Below are positions 5,534 through 10,146 of a stretch of DNA of 10,146 nt, one piece after another. Position numbers and translations under genes: made by a program. The notes beneath the pieces are model-generated. The model did not search any database. It saw only the letters and a program-made list of their open reading frames with translations, and was not told the DNA's origin. Every line of letters starts with the position of its first letter. Positions within the stretch are counted from its first letter, which is position 1. Source of the stretch: UBA2798 sp046289975 (GTDB lineage Bacteria > Bacteroidota > Bacteroidia > Flavobacteriales_D > UBA2798); the NCBI GenBank assembly GCA_046289975.1, contig JBKBUQ010000105.1, forward strand, positions 1-10,146, read 5' to 3'.

Positions 5534-6544
5534 ATGGGAACATTTGAAAGATATCTTAGTTTATGGGTTGCGCTCTGCATCGTTGCCGGAATTCTCATCG
5601 GTAAACTGGCAGGTGATTCCATTTCCATTTTAAGTACCTGGGAAATTGCAACCGTTAATATTCCAGTTGCTATTCTGGTTTGGTTGATGATCTACCCGAT
5701 GATGGTACAGATCGATTTTTCATCCATACGCAATGTCAGAAGTAATCTCAAAGGACTCTACCTCACCCTGGTCATCAATTGGGTGATCAAGCCTTTTACC
5801 ATGGCTTTTTTCGGATGGATATTTTTCGAGCACCTGTATAAAGCATGGATTAGCCCTGAGGATGCTCAGCAGTATCTCGCCGGCGCTATATTGCTTGGTG
5901 CAGCTCCTTGTACTGCAATGGTTTTTGTCTGGTCGTATTTAACCAAGGGAGATGCCACCTACACACTCATTCAGGTTTCGGTTAACGATTTGGTTCTTCT
6001 TGTATTGTTCATACCAATCGTTCGCTTCTTATTGGGAATTACCGATGTTGAAATACCGTTTGATGTGCTTTTGAGTTCCGTGGTAATTTTTGTGGTAATT
6101 CCACTTTTGGCAGGCTACATCTCCAACCGTCTTTTGATTCGAAAAAGAGGAGAACAATGGTTCAAGGATGTATTTCTTGCACGTTTAAAACCTGTTGCCA
6201 TTCTTGCCTTGCTATCTACACTCGTTTTACTGTTTGCTTTTCAGGGCGATAAAATCATTAATAACCCACTCGATATTTTACTCATCGCAATTCCTTTAAC
6301 CATCCAAACCTATTTTATTTTCTTTCTTTCCTGGTTCATTGGAAAAAAATTAAAACTTCAACACTCTGTTTGTGCTCCGGCTGCGATGATTGGTGCCAGC
6401 AATTTTTTCGAACTGGCAGTTGCAGTTGCAATCTCGCTCTTTGGACTTAATTCCGGTGCTTCACTAGCAACAGTTGTTGGTGTATTAATTGAAGTACCTA
6501 TTATGCTTTCGCTTGTAGCACTTGCCAACCGTTGGAGATACTAA
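5534..6544 (+). CDS. acr3: ACR3-family arsenite efflux permease
   Basis: This inner-membrane carrier expels As(III) using the proton gradient. It has 336 residues with about ten hydrophobic segments, as expected for ACR3 of the bile-acid/arsenite transporter superfamily. Diagnostic stretches are the N-terminal FERYLSLWVALCIVAGI, LMIYPMMVQIDFSSI (51-65), GAAPCTAMVFVWSYLTKGD (122-140) with the conserved essential Cys126, and VGVLIEVPIMLSLV near the C-terminus with Glu320, the counterpart of the conserved Glu of studied ACR3 proteins. It is short and ends soon after the last helix. It follows DUF6428 by nine bases and precedes arsC by eleven, so it is clearly co-transcribed. No separate ArsA ATPase is present. 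Many databases label it arsB, which strictly denotes an unrelated family. Confidence 0.96.
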   Translation: MGTFERYLSLWVALCIVAGILIGKLAGDSISILSTWEIATVNIPVAILVWLMIYPMMVQIDFSSIRNVRSNLKGLYLTLVINWVIKPFTMAFFGWIFFEHLYKAWISPEDAQQYLAGAILLGAAPCTAMVFVWSYLTKGDATYTLIQVSVNDLVLLVLFIPIVRFLLGITDVEIPFDVLLSSVVIFVVIPLLAGYISNRLLIRKRGEQWFKDVFLARLKPVAILALLSTLVLLFAFQGDKIINNPLDILLIAIPLTIQTYFIFFLSWFIGKKLKLQHSVCAPAAMIGASNFFELAVAVAISLFGLNSGASLATVVGVLIEVPIMLSLVALANRWRY

Positions 6545-6555
6545 AACATTAAGTT

Positions 6556-7170
6556 ATGAATGCTTCTATAAAAAAATACTGCGACGAACTGGTTGCAGCT
6601 TTTGCTGAACTACCGGAAGAGCGAAAAAAATTGCTTTCCGGAATTTCTGAATACATCAAAAAGAAATCCGAATCAGGGAAAGATATTCACTTGGTTTACA
6701 TATGTACACACAATTCAAGGAGAAGCCATTTCGGACAAGTCTGGGCAAAAACAGCAGCCGAATATTTTGGCATTCCCAACGTAAAAACCTATTCAGGCGG
6801 AACAGAAGCTACTGAATTTAATCCCAATGCCATTGCTGCGCTGGAAAGAGTCGGATTCCTCATCCAAAAGACAACAGAAGGAAAGAATCCGGTTTATCAC
6901 GTTTTTTCCGGTGAGGATTCTTCCCCGAACATTTGTTTCTCTAAAGTGTACGATCATCCTGAAAATCCCCAAAAGGAATTTGCCGCCATTATGACCTGTA
7001 GTGATGCCGAACAAAATTGTCCGTTTATACCCGGAGTTGAATTACGCGTCGGAACAACCTACGACGATCCCAAAGCCTTTGATCACACTCCCCTGCAAAA
7101 CGCTAAATACGACGAACGATGCAGGCAGATAGCAATGGAGAGTCTTTTTGTTTTTTCTCTATTAAAGTGA
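6556..7170 (+). CDS. arsC: Arsenate reductase, LMW-phosphatase fold (thioredoxin type)
   Basis: This enzyme reduces arsenate to arsenite in the cytosol for export by ACR3. Seen in the sequence: the phosphate-binding loop C-x5-R as CTHNSRRS (nucleophile C50, R56), then MTCSDAEQNCPFIPG with C148 and C155 at C-x6-C spacing, matching Cys82 and Cys89 of the Staphylococcus pI258 and Bacillus ArsC disulfide relay, and the acid loop TTYDDPKAFD (168-176). Together these point to thioredoxin-regenerated ArsC rather than a tyrosine phosphatase, the label often given. At 204 residues it is much longer than the ~130 of the classic enzyme, from about 43 charged residues ahead of the first strand and an insertion around 105-140. 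The ATG at 6556 follows acr3 by eleven bases; the stop overlaps the next gene. Confidence 0.93.
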   Translation: MNASIKKYCDELVAAFAELPEERKKLLSGISEYIKKKSESGKDIHLVYICTHNSRRSHFGQVWAKTAAEYFGIPNVKTYSGGTEATEFNPNAIAALERVGFLIQKTTEGKNPVYHVFSGEDSSPNICFSKVYDHPENPQKEFAAIMTCSDAEQNCPFIPGVELRVGTTYDDPKAFDHTPLQNAKYDERCRQIAMESLFVFSLLK

Positions 7171-7892
7171 AACGGGTAGTAACATATTTCCTCCTTTCAT
7201 TATTTTCTCTATTTGCGAAGACTTGTCTCAGCCAAAGTATCGATTACTTTGGAGTGTTTCCAACCGTAGATGCCTCCATTGACCTGAATTCATGTTTTTC
7301 CGCAAACGTTTATCTTTTTAATGCAATCAAACCTTATGCAAATACAATTTCAGGAACTGAAGACAAAGCCAGATCATTATATACTTATGGAGAAAGCGGA
7401 CTCTCGTATAAGATCAATTCGGTTGTGAGCTTTACCGCGGCTTATGTCTATGAAAGACAAGAACCCTTTACTACGAACTACAGAAACGAACACCGCGTTT
7501 TTCCTCAGATCACTCTTAGGAACAACTTTAAGCGAATTGAGTTAAAACAACGATTGCGGTACGATTTGAGATTTATTCAAGACCGCATCAATGATAACTG
7601 GCCCTTTTATCATCGACTGAGATATTTGGCCGGAGCCAGGTGGACCATAAAAAATTCATCCAACTATATATTTGCCTATTCAGAATATTTTATTTCCTCC
7701 AAAAAAAATGATGGATTGCAATTCATTGAAAACTGGTCTGCATTACAATTCGGAAAAAAAATCAATGATCATCATTCTCTCGAAATTGGCCCCCTATTTG
7801 TGGGCTGGAAAAGAAATTCTGCAGGGGACTGGCTAAGGCAATATTACGTTCAATTTACCTGGGTTGCTAGACCAATATCTAAAAAGAGCTAA
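7167..7892 (+). CDS. DUF2490-type outer-membrane beta-barrel protein, last gene of ars run
   Basis: Read from a GTG at 7167, the protein has 241 residues with a clean signal peptide (MKRVVTYFLLSLFSLFAKTCLSQ) and then amphipathic, aromatic-rich beta-strands: LYTYGESGLSYKINSVVSFTAAYVYER, FPQITLRNNFKRIELKQRLRYDLRF, YHRLRYLAGARWTI, SNYIFAYSEYF, and the closing strand YYVQFTWV. This matches the DUF2490 barrel family of Bacteroidota, whose function is unknown. The GTG overlaps the arsC stop as GTGA, which favours this start; an ATG at 7119 in the same frame would bury the signal peptide behind 16 polar residues. The coupling to arsC implies co-expression in response to arsenic. It may be a porin or envelope factor for arsenic passage, or a passenger without a direct role. 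Confidence 0.75.
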   Translation: MKRVVTYFLLSLFSLFAKTCLSQSIDYFGVFPTVDASIDLNSCFSANVYLFNAIKPYANTISGTEDKARSLYTYGESGLSYKINSVVSFTAAYVYERQEPFTTNYRNEHRVFPQITLRNNFKRIELKQRLRYDLRFIQDRINDNWPFYHRLRYLAGARWTIKNSSNYIFAYSEYFISSKKNDGLQFIENWSALQFGKKINDHHSLEIGPLFVGWKRNSAGDWLRQYYVQFTWVARPISKKS

Positions 7893-8014
7893 TTTCTTTA
7901 AGCGTATCCATTCCGTTTTCAGGCTCAACATATCATCAAAGAATCAGCCATTTACATACGCATGGTATCTACAAACCGGGAAGTAAAAAACAGCAACCCG
8001 AAACCTGAAATTCT
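7893..8014. other. Gene-free stretch after the ars run
   Basis: I see no open frame with a credible start, no RNA signature and no convincing hairpin with a T-tract here. It probably holds the 3' end of the ars transcript and the upstream part of the next gene's promoter. Confidence 0.5.
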
Positions 8015-8022
8015 TATCTTTG
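8015..8022 (+). promoter_or_regulatory. -7 element TATCTTTG for the small membrane protein gene
   Basis: TATCTTTG is an exact match to the Bacteroidota -7 consensus TAnnTTTG, 16 bases before the ATG at 8039, giving a very short leader of about ten bases. No TTG lies at the ideal -33 distance, so the promoter is only half-supported. Confidence 0.45.
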
Positions 8023-8038
8023 TAAAAACAATTCATCC

Positions 8039-8230
8039 ATGAAACTCGTCCTTCTTAGTATCGGAATCATGCTGCTGGCGGTAGCAGGTATTGCAGTAAA
8101 ACTGTGGATGAAAAAAGACGGGAAATTTGCCGGGACATGCGCCAGCAACAACCCAATGCTACGCGACGAAGGAGTTAGTTGCTCCGTTTGCGGTGCTCGT
8201 CCGGAAGAACAGTGTAAAGCTGAAGATTGA
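8039..8230 (+). CDS. 63-residue cysteine-rich single-pass membrane protein
   Basis: The first 23 residues (LVLLSIGIMLLAVAGIAVKLW core) form one transmembrane or uncleaved signal segment, followed by KKDGKF and a short soluble tail with four cysteines at 34, 48, 51 and 59 (C-x13-C-x2-C-x7-C). It resembles the tiny 'membrane or secreted protein' that I recall next to apbE in Bacteroidota; no function is known. The cysteine spacing could bind a metal or an iron-sulfur cluster, or form disulfides, depending on which side of the membrane the tail faces; positive residues just after the helix suggest the cytosol, weakly. It has its own -7 element, is convergent with apbE, and their stop codons are two bases apart. 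The link to ApbE and thus to a flavin-dependent redox complex is inference. Confidence 0.72.
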   Translation: MKLVLLSIGIMLLAVAGIAVKLWMKKDGKFAGTCASNNPMLRDEGVSCSVCGARPEEQCKAED

Positions 8231-8246
8231 TATCAATCCTTCTTTT
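8222..8246. terminator. Hairpin spanning both convergent stop codons, possible terminator
   Basis: GAAGATTG (8222-8229) pairs with CAATCCTTC (8234-8242) around a four-base ATAT loop, with one bulged C, and TTTT follows at 8243-8246 on the plus strand. It contains the stop codons of both the small membrane protein gene and apbE. The T-tract is good only for the plus strand. The stem is AT-rich, so termination strength is uncertain. Confidence 0.42.
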
Positions 8247-9294
8247 CCTTTATTGAAGATTTCAGTCCTTCACTCATCCAGGTAAGGAATTCTCCATTTT
8301 CTCCTGAATAGATCAGATAGGCATCCAAATAAAGTTGCGGATAATCTGTTATAAATTCTTTTGCCTTCTCAGTCCCCATTACCATAAAAGCAGTAGCAAC
8401 TGCATCGGCAAGCGCAGCATCATAGGTGACAACAGTTGCACTCAGCAAGGAATGCTGAACAGGATATCCTGTTTTTGGATCAATGGTGTGCGAATATTTT
8501 ACGCCGTTTTTTTCATAAAACTTTCTGTAGTTGCCCGAAGTAGCAAGTGATCTATCGTTTAGCTCTACAGTAGCAATTAATCTATGTTCAGCATTTATAT
8601 CGCTGGGTTGTTCAATACCAATTGTCCATATTCTTCCTTCACGGTTCTTTCCCTTTGCGCTGACTTCACCACCAATTTCTACCATGTAATTGGAAATACC
8701 GCGATCCTTCAGCATACGTGTCACAACATCTACCGAATACCCTTGCGCCACGGCGTTGAAATCAAGTTGCATTTCAGAATCACCGGTTTTTAGTACTCCA
8801 TTCTCAAAAGCAACCGGTTCAAAATTCATGTGCGCCAGATAAGCTTGAATCTTTTTTTCATCCACCTTTTCCGGCGCCTCCGACTGACGCGCAAAGCCCC
8901 AGTAGCGTACCAATGGCATGACTGCCGGATTGAAATCCCCTTTCGTGTAATAATACACTGATTGTGAAACGCGTAAAACTTCTTCAAAATAACCTTTTCT
9001 ACTTTGCATTGGACGATCTTCTGAACGCATTGCATTGATGGTTGAAATAGTGCTTGAATCAACCCATAAGGATAATTCCATATCAATTTCACGAAGGATC
9101 TGAGCAATTTCATTGGAAAGATCAACAGAATCGCGGCTAATGTATTTTACAGTGAAGGTAGTGCCCTGTGCTTCACCTTCCAATTCAAAAAAATAATCTT
9201 CTTTTTTCGTTGATAAAGAGGAAGTATTTTTTTCACTTCCGCACGAAAACAAGAGACTGCTTAAAATCAAAAAAGAAAAAAATCGTATCCTCAT
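8233..9294 (-). CDS. apbE: FAD:protein FMN transferase ApbE (lipoprotein form)
   Basis: ApbE attaches FMN covalently to Thr/Ser of exported redox proteins such as subunits of the Nqr and Rnf complexes, outside the inner membrane. The 353 residues match the usual length. The signal peptide ends in LLFSC with Cys18 as the lipid anchor. Family motifs in order: GTTFTVKY (44-51), GDFNPAVMPLVRYWGF (119-134), LDFNAVAQGYSVD (177-189), VEIGGEVSAKG (205-215), TSGNYRKFY (252-260), SHTIDPKTGYP (268-278) and the magnesium/flavin site ADAVATAF with Asp297 and Thr301. The canonical AKGY is AQGY here, a variant I recall as usual in Bacteroidota. It begins two bases after the upstream lipoprotein gene, so the two are co-transcribed. 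No Nqr or Rnf gene is visible in the window, so its target is not shown. Confidence 0.95.
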   Translation of the reverse strand: MRIRFFSFLILSSLLFSCGSEKNTSSLSTKKEDYFFELEGEAQGTTFTVKYISRDSVDLSNEIAQILREIDMELSLWVDSSTISTINAMRSEDRPMQSRKGYFEEVLRVSQSVYYYTKGDFNPAVMPLVRYWGFARQSEAPEKVDEKKIQAYLAHMNFEPVAFENGVLKTGDSEMQLDFNAVAQGYSVDVVTRMLKDRGISNYMVEIGGEVSAKGKNREGRIWTIGIEQPSDINAEHRLIATVELNDRSLATSGNYRKFYEKNGVKYSHTIDPKTGYPVQHSLLSATVVTYDAALADAVATAFMVMGTEKAKEFITDYPQLYLDAYLIYSGENGEFLTWMSEGLKSSIKEKKD

Positions 9295-9296
9295 GA

Positions 9297-10061
9297 TTAT
9301 TTGGTTTTGTCGTTTAACTGTAACCTGAAATACCGATTGGGTTGATTGGAATGTGAATCATCTGGAAAGCGAAACCCCACTACAAAAGCCTCGTTGGTTT
9401 CCCAGCAAGCATCATAGGGTTCATAGGTACTCAAAATCAAAACTACCTTTTCTTCCCAGTGACCGGTATTATTTTTCCGAAAATACTGTATGCTGTTATT
9501 GGTATACATGGCAGTAAGGTCACCATTACAGCTCACCACGTTTTTTCCGTTTTCTGAGATTCTGGGCATCCCATCACAATCTGTACGTTCGCCATTGAGG
9601 AGAGAAATAAAACAGAATCCATACCATTCATATCCATCCATTCTGAACAATGCAAGTTCCTTTTCGATTCCTTGAAAACTATGGTGAACATACTCCTCCC
9701 CTTCTTCGGGCTTATCACGGAGTTCAACATCTTTAGTTATGGCGTGGATTGCCCATGTCAGGGTGTCAGTTCTGCTTACTTGATCGACCCAGGCCATTTT
9801 TATGTTGGAAGATTCTCCAAAACCATCGCGTAATTTCTTCAATCTTTCGGCTGATTTTTCAAATTGTTCTTTCGTAATTTCTTCTGCAATAAAAAAGAAC
9901 TGCAATTCATTTAGCAATGTATCCGTAACAATATGCACCTCTTCATTCAGTGATGAATCAACATCACCCGTTGTAATTGTTTTTGTTTCTTCACTTGTAC
10001 AGGAAGCAAGAACAACACATCCGGTAATTACAATTTTATACAGTTTCAAATTCCACCTCAT
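9297..10061 (-). CDS. Lipoprotein of unknown function
   Basis: I do not recognise a family. The 254 residues start with a short hydrophobic segment (IVITGCVVLAS) and a lipobox VLASC, so Cys21 is probably lipidated; an acidic linker (EETKTITTGDVDSSLNEE) follows. A helical stretch at about 55-80 (EITKEQFEKSAERLKKL) precedes a compact, probably beta-rich domain with WAIHAITKDVELRDKP, YEWYGFCFISLLNGERTDCDG and a C-terminal strand YFRLQL. Four cysteines after the anchor are possible disulfide partners. The ATG at 10061 overlaps the upstream DUF2797-like gene by 26 bases, and the stop is two bases before apbE, so it sits within an operon. Linked expression with ApbE might hint at envelope redox chemistry, but this is only contextual. 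Confidence 0.8.
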   Translation of the reverse strand: MRWNLKLYKIVITGCVVLASCTSEETKTITTGDVDSSLNEEVHIVTDTLLNELQFFFIAEEITKEQFEKSAERLKKLRDGFGESSNIKMAWVDQVSRTDTLTWAIHAITKDVELRDKPEEGEEYVHHSFQGIEKELALFRMDGYEWYGFCFISLLNGERTDCDGMPRISENGKNVVSCNGDLTAMYTNNSIQYFRKNNTGHWEEKVVLILSTYEPYDACWETNEAFVVGFRFPDDSHSNQPNRYFRLQLNDKTK

Positions 10062-10146
10062 ATCCTGATTGATTACGAATATTACTTACCATACCTCCTT
10101 CAAAAAGAAGGTACTGACCTTTTATTCCTGTGAGCACACCACTGAT
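10036..10146 (-). CDS. C-terminal end of a DUF2797-like protein (partial)
   Basis: The minus strand reads open from the window edge for 36 residues to a TAA at 10036-10038. The segment LTGIKGQYLLFEGG followed by SNIRNQSGYEVEFETV resembles the C-terminal strand-turn of DUF2797 proteins of Bacteroidota (typically G-I-K-G-Q-Y-L-I-F...N-I-R-x-H-x-G-Y), a family of unknown function with N-terminal cysteine pairs that lie outside this window. Its end overlaps the start of the lipoprotein gene, so it appears to be upstream in the same operon with apbE. The family call rests on one short segment recalled from memory; that the frame is coding is more certain. Confidence 0.62.
   Translation of the reverse strand: MSGVLTGIKGQYLLFEGGMVSNIRNQSGYEVEFETV

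Noticed and set aside
8225..8238. GATTGATATCAATC palindrome as a protein-binding site
   Set aside because: It sits across two stop codons between convergent genes, where an RNA hairpin or terminator is the simpler explanation.
8826..9125. Minus-strand open frame of 99 codons in another frame of apbE
   Set aside because: Out of frame within apbE, whose motifs are continuous over this region.
1..10146. CRISPR, insertion sequence, tRNA or rRNA, integrase or attachment site
   Set aside because: I saw no regularly spaced direct repeats outside the MORN gene, no transposase motifs and no tRNA-like cloverleaf; the ars operon carries no visible mark of recent transfer.

Overview
The window looks like a chromosomal segment of a Bacteroidota bacterium, most likely near Flavobacteriia or Sphingobacteriia. 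The protein families (head-GIN DUF2807, DUF6428, DUF2490, MORN-variant repeats, lipoprotein ApbE with the QGYSVD variant, a tiny 'membrane or secreted' protein beside apbE) are typical of that phylum. So are the near absence of Shine-Dalgarno sequences and a promoter of the TTG / TAnnTTTG type. Base composition is moderately AT-rich throughout, with no insertion sequence, phage gene, tRNA, rRNA or CRISPR. Coding density is very high; only one gene-free stretch exceeds 100 bases (7893-8038).

Layout from left to right. (A) 1-2326, minus strand: mazG (NTP pyrophosphohydrolase), a secreted MORN-variant repeat protein, and a Ser/Thr-kinase-like gene cut by the window edge. The last two overlap by ATGA and are probably translationally coupled. 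(B) 2386-4270, plus strand: a PagL/acyloxyacyl-hydrolase-like outer-membrane protein and an overlapping DUF2807 lipoprotein. (C) 4271-7892, plus strand: an arsenic-resistance operon. It has a well-formed Bacteroidota promoter followed by an 18-bp near-perfect palindrome, two tandem ArsR-type winged-helix regulators, a DUF6428 protein with a Cys-Cys tail, an ACR3 arsenite efflux permease, a thioredoxin-type arsenate reductase, and a DUF2490 outer-membrane beta-barrel joined by a GTGA overlap. (D) 8039-8230, plus strand: a 63-residue cysteine-rich single-pass membrane protein with its own -7 element. (E) 8233-10146, minus strand: a DUF2797-like gene (C-terminal end only), an unrecognised lipoprotein, and lipoprotein ApbE (flavin transferase). 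This run converges on (D), with a hairpin spanning both stop codons.

How the arsenic block should work (inference from families): arsenite releases one or both ArsR proteins from the palindrome. ArsC reduces arsenate to arsenite using C50, C148 and C155, and ACR3 exports arsenite through a path containing C126 and E320. DUF6428 may bind or hand over arsenite through its CC-x5-CC tail. The less expected parts are the second, divergent ArsR paralogue (CMH in place of CMC), a second ATCG-N8-CGAT site inside the operon ahead of DUF6428, and the terminal outer-membrane protein. I found no clearly new system; the arsenic operon's accessory parts are the best leads.
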